A stretch of DNA of 64,000 nucleotides from Bacteroidetes bacterium UBA7674 (GCA_002483105.1 DLHG01000009.1:325598-389597), one strand, 5' to 3'; positions 51,850-62,140 are shown, counted from the first letter of the stretch. The notes: generated by a model not told the origin, from the letters alone. Made by a program: numbers and translations.

Positions 51850-54297
51850 ATGAAACTCAAACATGTATTAGCACTCACCATTGCATTATTCACTTCATTT
51901 AGTATGCTTGCCAAAACAGGAGGGGTAAGCGGAAAAGTGACAGACAAAGAAGGAAATCCACTAACAGGAGTAAATGTTGTAGTGCTGACAGACAGCAATA
52001 AGAAACTGGCGAAAGCAGAGGTGACCAATGAGAAAGGTGAGTACACCTTGACGCCCCTGTCTGACGGGGTGTATGTGCTGAAGGCGACCTACTTTGGATA
52101 TGAACCATATAGTTCTGAAAAAATAATTGTTTCAGGTGGAGATGTGGTGTTGCCTTTGATCACGCTGAACGAGAAGAATAATTCCCTGAAAGAAGTAACT
52201 GTTCAAACCACCAAACCACTGATAGAGATAAAAGCAGACAGGATAATAATGAACGTGGACAATAGCATTGTGAATGCAGGGTCGTCAGCTATGGAAGTAT
52301 TGGCCCGTTCTCCCGGAGTGAATGTGGACCAGAATGATAATATCTCACTGAAAGGAAGACAAGGTGTGCAGATATGGATTGATGGTAAGCCCTCACCTGT
52401 AGCGGGACAAGACCTCGCCAATATCCTGAAAGGGATGCCCGCCAATGCTATTGACAAGATAGAACTGATATCTAATCCCGGTGCCCGGTATGATGCGGAA
52501 GGAGTGGCAGGTATCATCAACATAAAGACGAAGAAAGACCAGCGTATGGGTATGAACGGAAGTGTGAATGGCTCGTATGCGCAAGGTATATATCCTAAGT
52601 ATGGTGGCGGGTTCAACCTGAACTACAGGAACAAGAAGATCAACATTAACAGCAGCTACAACTACGGTAACCGTACCGGTTTTAACCACCTGATGCTCTA
52701 CAGGCAATTCTACAATGGCAATGACAGGTTGTATGCCTATGACCAGAACAACTTTACGGTCTTCCCGATGAAGACGCATAATGCATCTGTGGGGTTGGAT
52801 TATTCTGTGTCTAAGAACACGACCATCGGTACTGCCATCAGTGGGAGTTCCGGAGGGTACTTTTCAAAGGCGAATAACTTTACGAATACTGAAGGGGAGG
52901 AAAGTAGTGTGAAGCTGTATGATTTCTATACCAGGGGTACTAATGATAACCGCTGGTATAACTATGCGGTCAATGGATTTTTGAGGCACACCTTTGATAC
53001 CACAGGCAAAGAGTTGAGCATTGATGTGGACTATGCTGCTTATGGCAATAATTCGGATCAGAATTTCACTACTGATTATGTTGATTTCGATAACAACAGT
53101 GCGAATGATATTCCTAAGTATGTACAGTCAACTGATCTCAATGGCCTTACACAGATACGTTCCTTTAAGGCAGATTATACTAATCCCTTGAAAAAAGATG
53201 CAAGGTTCGAGATCGGAGCAAAGAGCACTTATGTCACTTCTGATAGTGATCCTAAATATTATGATAAGAGTTCCGGGACTGCTGTGCTGGATATGAGCAG
53301 GACCAATCACTTCCTCTACACTGAGAATATTAATGCGGCCTATGTGAACTATAACAAAGAATGGACGAAGTGGGGTATGCAATTGGGCCTGCGTATGGAG
53401 AATACCAATGCGAAGGGTGACCAGATAACGATGAACAAAACGTTCGATACCAGCTATGTACAGTTGTATCCCAGCCTGGCGTTTACCTACCACATGCTGA
53501 AGGAGCACGACATGAACCTCACGCTCAGCCGCAGGATAGAGCGCCCGAACTATGACCAGCTGAATCCTTTTAAGTTCTTTATTGATAAGACAACGTATAG
53601 GGAAGGTTATCCTTACCTGTACCCGGCTTCATCGTACTCGGCGGAGTTGTCGCATATTTTTAAGCAACGTTTTATTACCACGTTTACTTATAGCTATGCG
53701 CTCAATCATATCACAGAGGTGATTCAGCCGAGTGATGTAGAAGACAGCGTGACAGTACAGACCAATAAGAATATCAAGCACATGACTTTTATAGGGCTTA
53801 GTGGCTCTTATAATACGCAGGTAACAAAATGGTGGAACAATGTTAGCAACATCAATATCTTTCATGCGCAATATGTAGGTAATATAGCTAACACGCCATT
53901 GAACAACGGCAGCTTCGCTTTACAGTTGTACACCACGAATAGCTTTGTGCTGGGCAAGGATATGTCGGCCGAGGTGAGCCTGAACTACCAGGGTAAGCAA
54001 GTATATGGCTACATGGATGTGAACCCTGTATGGTCGCTTAATGCGGGATTGCAAAAGAATTTTTTCCAGAAGACGCTGACCGTAAGGCTGAATGTGCAGG
54101 ATATCTTTTGGCGCGGATACCCGAGTGCGACCTCAACGTATAATGATTACAAAGAAGATTTCGTAGCGGAGCGTGATACAAGGCAGATGAGCCTGGCTGT
54201 TACTTATCGCTTTGGTAAGAAGACCGTAGCACCGGTAAGGCGCAGGACAGGTGGCGCCGAAGATGAGAAAGGCCGTGTGGGTGGTAATGGTGGTTAA
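51850..54297 (+). CDS. TonB-dependent-receptor-type outer-membrane beta-barrel protein
   Basis: 815 aa. Signal peptide MKLKHVLALTIALFTSFSMLA. A carboxypeptidase-D-like regulatory domain (about 24-115: GGVSGKVTDKEGNPLTGVNVV, TNEKGEYTLTPLSDGVYVLKATYFGYE), a plug-like domain (AMEVLARSPGVNVDQNDNISL, WIDGKP, ANAIDKIELISNPGARYDAEG) and a C-terminal barrel of the OMP_b-brl_3 type. This is the Bacteroidota barrel family that resembles TonB-dependent receptors but often lacks the full TonB box; substrate unknown. A basic tail (PVRRRTGGAEDEKGR) is unusual after the barrel. It is divergent from the sensor kinase. Confidence 0.88.
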   Translation: MKLKHVLALTIALFTSFSMLAKTGGVSGKVTDKEGNPLTGVNVVVLTDSNKKLAKAEVTNEKGEYTLTPLSDGVYVLKATYFGYEPYSSEKIIVSGGDVVLPLITLNEKNNSLKEVTVQTTKPLIEIKADRIIMNVDNSIVNAGSSAMEVLARSPGVNVDQNDNISLKGRQGVQIWIDGKPSPVAGQDLANILKGMPANAIDKIELISNPGARYDAEGVAGIINIKTKKDQRMGMNGSVNGSYAQGIYPKYGGGFNLNYRNKKININSSYNYGNRTGFNHLMLYRQFYNGNDRLYAYDQNNFTVFPMKTHNASVGLDYSVSKNTTIGTAISGSSGGYFSKANNFTNTEGEESSVKLYDFYTRGTNDNRWYNYAVNGFLRHTFDTTGKELSIDVDYAAYGNNSDQNFTTDYVDFDNNSANDIPKYVQSTDLNGLTQIRSFKADYTNPLKKDARFEIGAKSTYVTSDSDPKYYDKSSGTAVLDMSRTNHFLYTENINAAYVNYNKEWTKWGMQLGLRMENTNAKGDQITMNKTFDTSYVQLYPSLAFTYHMLKEHDMNLTLSRRIERPNYDQLNPFKFFIDKTTYREGYPYLYPASSYSAELSHIFKQRFITTFTYSYALNHITEVIQPSDVEDSVTVQTNKNIKHMTFIGLSGSYNTQVTKWWNNVSNINIFHAQYVGNIANTPLNNGSFALQLYTTNSFVLGKDMSAEVSLNYQGKQVYGYMDVNPVWSLNAGLQKNFFQKTLTVRLNVQDIFWRGYPSATSTYNDYKEDFVAERDTRQMSLAVTYRFGKKTVAPVRRRTGGAEDEKGRVGGNGG

Positions 54298-55307
54298 CCT
54301 CCAAACTTACCCGCATCCATATTCATCCAGGCCATCGCGTTTTTGAACAATAGCTTTTCTTTCACCTCAGCCGATAGCTCGTTCATGCTTTCTATGAGCT
54401 TACCGGGATGGTGTTCGCCGAGTGGGAAAGGGTAGTCGCTGCCCATGCAGATCTTGTCCTCGCCTATAACATCAATGATGAAGTTCATTGCCTTCGGGTC
54501 GTGTACCAATGAGTCTATCCAGAATTTACCGAGGTAATCGCGCGGGTTCACATTGTTATCAATAGCGCAAAGGTCGGGGCGAACATTGAAGCCATGTTCT
54601 ATACGGCCGATGGTGAACGGGAAACTACCGCCACCATGTGCGAATGCCACACGCAGCTTAGGGTGACGCTCCAGCACACCGCTGAATATCATAGAACTGA
54701 TGGCACGAGCTGTCTCGGCAGGCATACCAACTAACCAAGGCAGCCAATACTTGGCCATGTCTTTTTCGCCCATCATTTCCCAGGGGTGTACGAAGATGCA
54801 GCAACCTAGTTCTTCGGCAGCAGCCCAGAATGGTTCATATATAGGATCGCTGAGGTTTTTATTATTGATGTTAGAGCCCAATTCAATGCCCGGCATTTTC
54901 AGTTCTTTCACGCAACGCTCCATTTCCTTTATCGCCAGGTCTATATCCTGCATGGGTACTGTGCCTATGCCGATGAAGCGGGTAGGGTGGTCGGTAACAC
55001 ATTGGGTGATATGATCGTTGAAGAAGCGGGAGGTTTCCAATCCGTGTTCTGCCTTAGCCCAGTAGTTGAACAAGACGGGTATAGTGGAAAGTACCTGTAC
55101 GCCTACTTCGGTCATGTCCATCTCTTTTACACGCACGCCTGCGTCCCAGCAGTTCTGGTCTATCTCGCGAAAGACCTTTCCGCCTTGTATCATTTTGGCA
55201 CAACAAGGTTTGTGGTGTTCCAGCTTGATAAAATCGCCATAACCGTATTTGGAGAACCAATCGGGTATGTGCTCGGGCATTATGTGTGTGTGGATGTCGA
55301 TCTTCAT
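54294..55307 (-). CDS. ACMSD-like amidohydrolase family decarboxylase
   Basis: 337 aa. Metal motif HTH at residues 6-8 (MKIDIHTHIMPEHIP), VHPWEMMG, AHGGGSFPFTIGRIEHG and the C-terminal catalytic Asp in GSDYPFP: the amidohydrolase-2 pattern of 2-amino-3-carboxymuconate-6-semialdehyde decarboxylase (ACMSD). This enzyme diverts kynurenine/aminocarboxymuconate semialdehyde away from quinolinate. No other kynurenine-pathway gene is visible here. The thiolase gene lies 53 nt upstream on the same strand. Its end overlaps the end of the barrel gene by 4 nt. Confidence 0.85.
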   Translation of the reverse strand: MKIDIHTHIMPEHIPDWFSKYGYGDFIKLEHHKPCCAKMIQGGKVFREIDQNCWDAGVRVKEMDMTEVGVQVLSTIPVLFNYWAKAEHGLETSRFFNDHITQCVTDHPTRFIGIGTVPMQDIDLAIKEMERCVKELKMPGIELGSNINNKNLSDPIYEPFWAAAEELGCCIFVHPWEMMGEKDMAKYWLPWLVGMPAETARAISSMIFSGVLERHPKLRVAFAHGGGSFPFTIGRIEHGFNVRPDLCAIDNNVNPRDYLGKFWIDSLVHDPKAMNFIIDVIGEDKICMGSDYPFPLGEHHPGKLIESMNELSAEVKEKLLFKNAMAWMNMDAGKFGG

Positions 55308-55360
55308 TTTGAACCGGGATTAGATGGATTAGTCAGATTTGCCTGGGCTCCTATAAATTA

Positions 55361-56557
55361 TTAAACAAGTTCGTAGATGATCGCAGCGCCCTGTCCTACA
55401 CCGATGCACATGGTGGCGAGGCCATATTTTGCATTGCGACGGCGCATTTCGTACAAGAGTGTTGTGGAGATACGTGTACCACTGCAACCTAAAGGGTGGC
55501 CGATAGCGATAGAACCACCATTCACATTTACTCTTGCTGCTTCAATGCCCAGGTCGCGGATAGAAGCGATGCTCTGTGAAGCAAATGCTTCATTTATTTC
55601 AAACAGTTCGATATCGCTTATTTGCAGTCCCGCACGTTTCAGTGCTTTCAGCGTTGCCGGTACAGGCCCCATACCCATGATGGCAGGGTCAACACCTGCG
55701 ATGGCCATGGCTTTTATTTTAGCCATTGGTTTCAGTCCGTATTTTTCAACTGCTTCTTCAGAGGCGATGATCACTGCTGCTGCGCCGTCGTTGATACCAC
55801 TTGAGTTACCTGCGGTTACAGTGCCGTCTTTTTTGAAGGCAGGTTTTAACGCTGCTAGTTTATCCAGTGGTGACTGGCGAGGGTGCTCGTCGGTATCAAA
55901 TACGATTGTTTTACCCTTGCCTAGATCTATTGTGATGGGTGCTATTTCGTCTTTGAATTTTCCTGAAGCATGTGCGGCAGCATATTTTTCCTGGGTGTTG
56001 TAAGCGAACTGGTCTTGTTCTTCGCGGGTTACGTTCCAACGTTCGGCTACATTTTCTGCGGTTTCGCCCATAGTGTAGGGGTGATACAGTTCGCTTAGCT
56101 TGGGATTGATGAAACGCCATCCCATTGTGGTGTCGAACATTTCAGCTTTGCGGGCATAAGGGCCGTCTGCTTTGCCCATTACGAACGGTGCGCGTGTCAT
56201 GCTCTCGGCACCACCCGCAATATATACTTCGCCATCACCGCACATGATAGCGCGGCTGGCGTCCATGATGGATTGCAAACCTGATGCGCAGAGGCGGTTG
56301 ACTGTATTGCCACCAACAGTAGTTGGCAGACCCGCCAGCAATGCTGCCATGCGGGCTGTATTGCGGTTGTCTTCGCCGGCCTGGTTGGCTGCTCCTGCTA
56401 TTACATCTTCAATAGCGTTCACGTCTATTGAAGGGTTCCTTTCTATTAATGTCTTAATTACATGAGCCAGCATATCGTCGGGGCGAACTGTTGCCAGTGT
56501 GCCACCATATTTACCTACCGCTGTGCGCGCTGCATCTATAATATAAGCTGTGTGCAT
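55361..56557 (-). CDS. Acetyl-CoA C-acyltransferase (thiolase, PcaF/PaaJ-like)
   Basis: 398 aa thiolase. Acyl-accepting Cys90 in VNRLCASGLQS, NEAFA, GHPLGCSG and CIGVGQG near the C-terminus give the Cys-His-Cys set. The segment GAANQAGEDNRNTARMAALLAGLP is typical of 3-oxoadipyl-CoA-type thiolases (PcaF/PaaJ), which cleave 3-oxoadipyl-CoA in aromatic degradation; a generic fatty-acid thiolase is the alternative. It is upstream of the ACMSD-like gene on the same strand, consistent with aromatic or tryptophan catabolism. Confidence 0.88.
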   Translation of the reverse strand: MHTAYIIDAARTAVGKYGGTLATVRPDDMLAHVIKTLIERNPSIDVNAIEDVIAGAANQAGEDNRNTARMAALLAGLPTTVGGNTVNRLCASGLQSIMDASRAIMCGDGEVYIAGGAESMTRAPFVMGKADGPYARKAEMFDTTMGWRFINPKLSELYHPYTMGETAENVAERWNVTREEQDQFAYNTQEKYAAAHASGKFKDEIAPITIDLGKGKTIVFDTDEHPRQSPLDKLAALKPAFKKDGTVTAGNSSGINDGAAAVIIASEEAVEKYGLKPMAKIKAMAIAGVDPAIMGMGPVPATLKALKRAGLQISDIELFEINEAFASQSIASIRDLGIEAARVNVNGGSIAIGHPLGCSGTRISTTLLYEMRRRNAKYGLATMCIGVGQGAAIIYELV

Positions 56558-56657
56558 TTTCTTATTGTTGAAATTCTTGTCTTTAAATTTATGCTCTTAA
56601 CGCGTGCTGACGGCTTGTAGCCCCGTCTATTCAGCCGGGCAAGCGTACAGACGCTAA

Positions 56658-57881
56658 CTATTTTAAGGCTTGTTCTATATCGTTGATAATATCTTCCACT
56701 GTTTCTATTCCTATGCTCATGCGGATGAGGCCATCGGTTATTTTAAACTTCAGCCTGTCTTCTCTCGCTACGCCTACGTGTGTGGTAGATGCAGGATGAG
56801 ATACGAGCGTATCGCAAGTGCCCAGCGAAACAGCATTGGTACAAAGGTGCAGTTTATTCATAAAACTTACTGCTGCATCAAAGCCACCTTTCAGTTCAAA
56901 GCTTAGCACTGCACCACCATTCTTCATCTGCTTCATGCAGATGTCATGGTCGGGGTGAGATGTGAGGCCGGGATAGTTCACTATGCTTACCGAGTCTTGT
57001 TTATCGAGGAACTCAGCTACCTTTTGTGCGTTACTGCAATGGCGTTCCATGCGCAGGCCGAAAGTACGCAGACCATTAGACAGCAGGAATGCTTCGAAAG
57101 CATTGCTATTGCCACCCAGTAAACGATGCGCTTTGGTGATGGTGGTATTCATCTTCTGCAAATCGCGACCAATCAATATGCCGCCTACAGCAGTACCGTG
57201 CCCGTTCAGGAACTTGGTAGTGGAATGTATAACAAAGTCAACATCGTATTTAAAAGGTTGTTGCAGGTACGGAGTTGCGAAAGTGTTATCGGCGGTAACT
57301 ATCAATCCATATTGTTTTCCCAGTGCTGATACCGCTGCCATGTCCACGCATTGGAGGGTGGGGTTGGCAGGGGTTTCAATGTGCATCAGTTTGATGTCCG
57401 GGTTGTCTTTCAGCGCTTTCGCCACGGTGTCCAGGTCATGGAAATCAACAATGATGGTTTCTATACCGAGGTTCGGGAATATTTTGTCTATCAGTTCCTG
57501 GTTGCCACCATAGAGTGAGTGGTGGGAGATGATCTTCTCGCCCGCTTTCATATTGCCCAGTATCATGGTAGTGGCAGCAGCCATACCTGATGCGTGGAGG
57601 ATAGCTTTCAGTTGTAGCGGGGAACCGTCCTTGTCCGTAAGGTTGTAAGCTTCCAGTAAAGCGATCTTTTCTTCTGCCTCATTGATAGTGGGGTTACCGA
57701 AGCGGCTATAGATATATCCCGGTTCTTCGCCCTTAAAAACAGCGGCGCCTTGCTCGGTACTGTCAAAGGTATAAGTGCTGGAGGCATAAATGGGGGTAAG
57801 GTGTGCCCTGTGCTGTTCGCCTTTGTGCCCGCCATGAATGCAGGTAGTATCAAAACCGGAGTTTTTGCTTTTTTCAGCCAT
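56658..57881 (-). CDS. Trans-sulfuration PLP enzyme (cystathionine gamma-synthase/methionine gamma-lyase family)
   Basis: 407 aa, fold type I Cys/Met metabolism enzyme. PLP-binding Lys in HSTTKFLNGHG, Tyr/Arg pair in YIYSRFGNPT, ISHHSLYGGNQELI, ETPANPTLQ and DNTFATPYLQ. The family covers cystathionine gamma-synthase, cystathionine gamma-lyase and methionine gamma-lyase; YGGN replaces YGCT of methionine gamma-lyase, so a synthase or general lyase is more likely. Promoter box TACCTTTG 24 nt upstream. Methionine or cysteine metabolism, exact reaction undetermined. Confidence 0.87.
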   Translation of the reverse strand: MAEKSKNSGFDTTCIHGGHKGEQHRAHLTPIYASSTYTFDSTEQGAAVFKGEEPGYIYSRFGNPTINEAEEKIALLEAYNLTDKDGSPLQLKAILHASGMAAATTMILGNMKAGEKIISHHSLYGGNQELIDKIFPNLGIETIIVDFHDLDTVAKALKDNPDIKLMHIETPANPTLQCVDMAAVSALGKQYGLIVTADNTFATPYLQQPFKYDVDFVIHSTTKFLNGHGTAVGGILIGRDLQKMNTTITKAHRLLGGNSNAFEAFLLSNGLRTFGLRMERHCSNAQKVAEFLDKQDSVSIVNYPGLTSHPDHDICMKQMKNGGAVLSFELKGGFDAAVSFMNKLHLCTNAVSLGTCDTLVSHPASTTHVGVAREDRLKFKITDGLIRMSIGIETVEDIINDIEQALK

Positions 57882-57904
57882 GGAATGCTGGAATTTATCC
57901 GCCG

Positions 57905-57912
57905 CAAAGGTA
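57905..57912 (-). promoter_or_regulatory. -7 box of the PLP enzyme gene
   Basis: TACCTTTG on the minus strand, full match to TAnnTTTG, 23-24 nt before the ATG. Confidence 0.55.
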
Positions 57913-58144
57913 CATTTTAGCCGCCAAGTAATATTATAGGGATGGGTTATAGTGGCATTTATTTGGGAATGGATAGGGGCAATTATTGCTCTTTTCTCTT
58001 TTGGTCATGCAAAGCAGGTTTTTAACTATTAGTTTATAGTCGTGAAAAGCCCCTCGGAACTCACGCATTAAATTGTCCGCGTCTTTCATATAATGGTTTT
58101 ATTCCTTACATTTATATACATCGCACACCACCAAATCACCCGCA

Positions 58145-61100
58145 ATGAAGAAATTATTACACTTCGTTCTTTTATCGGTATTACCTGCACTTGCAATAGC
58201 AGGACCGGGAGGGCTTCAATTTGTACCCAACCAAGGGCAATGGTCTGAATCATTTCTATATAAGTCGGGTGTACGCGACTGCGATATCTACCTGGAGAAA
58301 AACTGTGTGACCTATCTGCTGCAGAATAGCGATGTGTCTGACCTGATACATGAGTACAAGCACGATACAACGGTAAAACCTATACTGAAATACCATGCTT
58401 ACCGGATGACATTTGAAGGCGCTAACCCTAATGTTACCACACAGGGCAGCGAACCCTTCACGACATACTACAACTATTACCTGGGCAATGACCAGAGTAA
58501 GTGGAAGACGGGTGTGCATCCTTTCGCCACCGTTACTTACACCGGCTTGTATCCCGGTATAGATGCATTAATAAAGACAGACAATGGCAATTTCGCTTAC
58601 GACTTCATCATTGCACCCAATGCAGATGCAGGGCTGATAAAATTAAGGTTCGACGGCGCCGATAAGTTGGAATTGAAAGACGGGAAATTGCTGATATACA
58701 ATTCGATAAAGACCATTGAAGAATCAGTACCATATACTTATCAAATAGTAAATGGTGAGAAGAAGGAAGTGTCCTGCGAGTATGTTTTGAATGGCAGCAC
58801 AATCTCATTCGCTTTCCCTGAAGGTTATGATAAGAATATTCCGCTGGTAATAGACCCCTCTGTGGTGTTCGTTACGTTCAGCGGTTCTACATCTTCCAAC
58901 TATGGTTTCTCGGCTACATACGACGCAGCAGGTAATGCCTATGGAGCAGGCGAGGTATTCGGAGCATCATATCCTGTTACTTTGGGCGCATTCCAGACGG
59001 TATGGGGCGGCGGAAGTGTAGACATCAATATTTCAAAGTATAATCCTGACGGAACACTGCATTTGTTTGGCACCTTTTTGGGCGGTTCAGCAAGTGATCA
59101 GCCGCACAGTATGATAGCAGATGCGGCAGGTAATCTTATTGTTACCGGCATTAGCGGATCATCTAACTACCCTGTAACCGTAGGTGCATATGATGTTACT
59201 TTTAATGGAGGAGGCACGGACCTGGTTGTTTCAAAATTCAATCCAAGTGGTACAGCTTTAATCGGCTCTACCTATATGGGTGGTACGGCAGCTGACGGAG
59301 GGAACATGGCACCATTAACCGTTAATTACGGTGATGCATTTAGGGGAGAAGTGATCTGCGACCAGGCGGGTAACGTGTATGTGGCAGGCAATAGTAAGAG
59401 CACAAATTTTCCAATAGTTAATGCAACACAGGCAGCACTAAGCGGCAGTATGGATGCAGTGGCGTTCAAGTTGAATGGTAATCTCAGTTCCTTGTTATGG
59501 AGTACCTACCTGGGAGGTAGCGGAGTGGATGGTGCCGTGGTGCTTTCGCTGGATAATGACGAGTCGCATGTATATGTATCAGGTGGAACGAACAGTACCA
59601 ACTTCCCGGTTACGCCTGGTGCTTATCTCACTACTTTCCAGGGTGGAACTGTAGATGGTTATGTAGCCCGCTATCAAAACGGAGGCGGTTTTCCTTTACA
59701 GAACTGTACCTATATAGGTACTCCGGCTTACGACCAATGTTATGGTGTGCAGGTGGATATGTATAATGGGGTATATACTATGGGTCAGACGGCAGGAGCA
59801 TTTCCTGTAGTGGGTTCGGTATATAGCAATGCCGGTTCCGGACAATTCATTATGAAGCTGGATAGCCTTTTGACAGGTATTGTTGTCTCTACGGTTTTCG
59901 GGAATGGAAATAATATAACGCAACTGGCACCGACGGCTTTTATGGTTGACTCCTGTCTCAATATCTATTTTTCAGGCTTTGGTAATTTGACCAATTTGCC
60001 TGTTACGCCCAATGCATTTCAATTGACCCCTCCCGGTGGTGGTGATTTCTATTTTATAGCACTGGGGCCGAATGCGGTTAACCTGCTCTTCGGAAGTTAT
60101 TACGGGAGTACGAGCGCTGATCACGTAGATGGTGGTACCAGCCGTTTCGACAAGGCGGGTATTATATACCAGGGTATTTGTACCAATGCACCAACTTATC
60201 CCGGTAGTACAGGCAGCGTGTTCCCCAACAACGGCTCCAGTTGGAACGTGGTGACTATGAAAGTGGCTTTTGAGCTGGGAATTGTGAGTGCTATTGCATC
60301 GGCCAACAACGTATCGGGTTGTGGTCCGTTAACCGTGCAGTTCCAGAATACATCGTCGAATGCTACTTCTTTTGTCTGGGACTTCGGAGATGGTTCGCCA
60401 ACAGATACAGCAACAAATCCTACACATATATTTACCACACCGGGTGTGTATAATGTGATGCTTGCTGCGGGCAGCAATTTCGCGTGCAACTTTACCGATA
60501 CTACCTATATCACCGTTACTGTTGATAGTGGCGGCGTAATAGGTGATTTTACTTACCAGATAGTGGATAGCTGCGGGCCTTATACGGCAACATTTACCAA
60601 TACTTCTACTGTAATATCAAGTGGTGCTACATACAACTGGAATTTCGGCGACAACACCACCTACGCAGGTCAGACGCCACCACTGCATACTTATCCGGGG
60701 CTTGGTACTTATACCGTGACGCTTTACATACATGATACAGGTGCTGTCTGCAACGAGTATGATACAGTGTCTTACACGCTGGCATTTACTACTTTCGATG
60801 TAGCAGCACAGGCAACCCCCTCTCCTTCTACCCAGGGCTGTGCGCCATTCGTTGTGCAGTTCCAGGACAACTCTACCAATGCGGATACATATTGGTGGGA
60901 TTTCGGTGATGGTTCGCCTGCCAGTACAATTGCAAGTCCAACTTATACCTACAATAATGCCGGGGTATATACTGTTACATTCATAGCCTCCAGTTCCAGT
61001 CCTTCGGCTTGCAAGGCGGCTGATACGGTTTATCTTACTATAACGGTGGACACCGGGAATATTGCTGCCGGCTTTGTTGCCACTGTGACGGATAGCTGTG

Positions 61101-62077
61101 GTTCGTTCAGAGTAGATATTGTCAATACTTCTACCAACGTATCGACAGCGGCAACTTATACCTGGAATTTTGGTGACGGTACCAGCTTCACAGGTGCCGA
61201 TCCGCTCTTTCACGATTATCCGGGGCCGGGTACTTATACTATTACACTGGTGGTGCAAGATGTTAATTCATGCAATGCACTTGATTCAGTTTCTCAGACG
61301 ATTACGATTACCAACCTGTTTGTAGATGCGGTTGCGCCTCCGCTGCCTGATGAGTGCGGTGTATTTGATGTGAACTTCAATCATAGCTCTACCAATGCAC
61401 AATCTGTGCAGTGGTACCTGGGTGATGGCACTACCTCCACACAAAATAGCTTTACGCACCATTACGATACAACAGGCGTGTATAATGTAGTGCTGATAGC
61501 TTTCAATGAACAGGCGTGTAACAAGAGCGATACATTCTCCGGTAATGTGCGTATCAGGAGATGGGCAATTGCTGACTTCCACTACACTCCCGTAATACCT
61601 GAAAGGAACATGCCGATAGACTTTTTCAATCTTTCGCAGTATGCCGATACTTATCGGTGGGACTTTGGTGATGGTACTACCAGCGCTGAAGAAAATCCGT
61701 CAAAGCTCTACAACAAGACATACCTGTTCAATGTTTGCCTGACCGCAAATAATAGTGATAATTGCCCTGATACCATATGCAGAACAGCACAAACGGATAT
61801 ATCTCCACTCATTGATATACCTACGGGTTTCTCCCCTAATGGTGACGGAATGAACGATATTTTATACGTTCGTGGTGTCGGTATCGTTACGGTTAACCTG
61901 AAGATATTTAACAGGTGGGGTACACTCATTTTTGAGAGTAATAGTATGGATGTAGGTTGGGATGGAACATACAGTGGTAAAGAGCAGCCCATGGAAGCCT
62001 ATGCGTATGTGCTTCGTGCTACATTCGTCAATGGTGAGAACTTCCAGAGGCAGGGAAATGTCACGTTGATAAGATAG
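58145..62077 (+). CDS. Large T9SS type B cargo protein with beta-propeller repeats and six PKD domains
   Basis: 1310 aa. Signal peptide MKKLLHFVLLSVLPALAIAG. An N-terminal DUF-like domain (GLQFVPNQGQWSESFLYKSG) known from gliding/secreted proteins, then SBBP-type propeller repeats (about 240-700; TYLGGSGVDGAV, TNFPVTPGAY), six PKD domains (about 720-1220; WDFGDGSP and variants, one with YLGDG), and a type B sorting domain (from about 1225): IPTGFSPNGDGMND, IFNRWGTLIFES, GWDGTYSG, EAYAYVLRATF. It should be exported through the T9SS and act on the surface or as part of the gliding/adhesion apparatus. A strong bidirectional terminator follows. Confidence 0.92.
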   Translation: MKKLLHFVLLSVLPALAIAGPGGLQFVPNQGQWSESFLYKSGVRDCDIYLEKNCVTYLLQNSDVSDLIHEYKHDTTVKPILKYHAYRMTFEGANPNVTTQGSEPFTTYYNYYLGNDQSKWKTGVHPFATVTYTGLYPGIDALIKTDNGNFAYDFIIAPNADAGLIKLRFDGADKLELKDGKLLIYNSIKTIEESVPYTYQIVNGEKKEVSCEYVLNGSTISFAFPEGYDKNIPLVIDPSVVFVTFSGSTSSNYGFSATYDAAGNAYGAGEVFGASYPVTLGAFQTVWGGGSVDINISKYNPDGTLHLFGTFLGGSASDQPHSMIADAAGNLIVTGISGSSNYPVTVGAYDVTFNGGGTDLVVSKFNPSGTALIGSTYMGGTAADGGNMAPLTVNYGDAFRGEVICDQAGNVYVAGNSKSTNFPIVNATQAALSGSMDAVAFKLNGNLSSLLWSTYLGGSGVDGAVVLSLDNDESHVYVSGGTNSTNFPVTPGAYLTTFQGGTVDGYVARYQNGGGFPLQNCTYIGTPAYDQCYGVQVDMYNGVYTMGQTAGAFPVVGSVYSNAGSGQFIMKLDSLLTGIVVSTVFGNGNNITQLAPTAFMVDSCLNIYFSGFGNLTNLPVTPNAFQLTPPGGGDFYFIALGPNAVNLLFGSYYGSTSADHVDGGTSRFDKAGIIYQGICTNAPTYPGSTGSVFPNNGSSWNVVTMKVAFELGIVSAIASANNVSGCGPLTVQFQNTSSNATSFVWDFGDGSPTDTATNPTHIFTTPGVYNVMLAAGSNFACNFTDTTYITVTVDSGGVIGDFTYQIVDSCGPYTATFTNTSTVISSGATYNWNFGDNTTYAGQTPPLHTYPGLGTYTVTLYIHDTGAVCNEYDTVSYTLAFTTFDVAAQATPSPSTQGCAPFVVQFQDNSTNADTYWWDFGDGSPASTIASPTYTYNNAGVYTVTFIASSSSPSACKAADTVYLTITVDTGNIAAGFVATVTDSCGSFRVDIVNTSTNVSTAATYTWNFGDGTSFTGADPLFHDYPGPGTYTITLVVQDVNSCNALDSVSQTITITNLFVDAVAPPLPDECGVFDVNFNHSSTNAQSVQWYLGDGTTSTQNSFTHHYDTTGVYNVVLIAFNEQACNKSDTFSGNVRIRRWAIADFHYTPVIPERNMPIDFFNLSQYADTYRWDFGDGTTSAEENPSKLYNKTYLFNVCLTANNSDNCPDTICRTAQTDISPLIDIPTGFSPNGDGMNDILYVRGVGIVTVNLKIFNRWGTLIFESNSMDVGWDGTYSGKEQPMEAYAYVLRATFVNGENFQRQGNVTLIR

Positions 62078-62110
62078 TTGATTAGTTAATTACCTGAGAC
62101 TGTGAGTAAA

Positions 62111-62140
62111 ATGATAAAGGGGCGCGAGCCCCTTTATCAT
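62111..62140. terminator. Bidirectional terminator with 13-bp perfect stem
   Basis: ATGATAAAGGGGC-GCGA-GCCCCTTTATCAT, followed by TTTTGG on plus and TTTTACT on minus. The stop codon of the 55-aa gene (TGA, 62139-62137) lies within its 3' arm. Confidence 0.85.

Noticed and set aside
56558..56657. SAM-type riboswitch upstream of methionine/thiolase genes
   Set aside because: The hairpins do not match any SAM riboswitch core I know and the region lies downstream of the PLP enzyme, not upstream.
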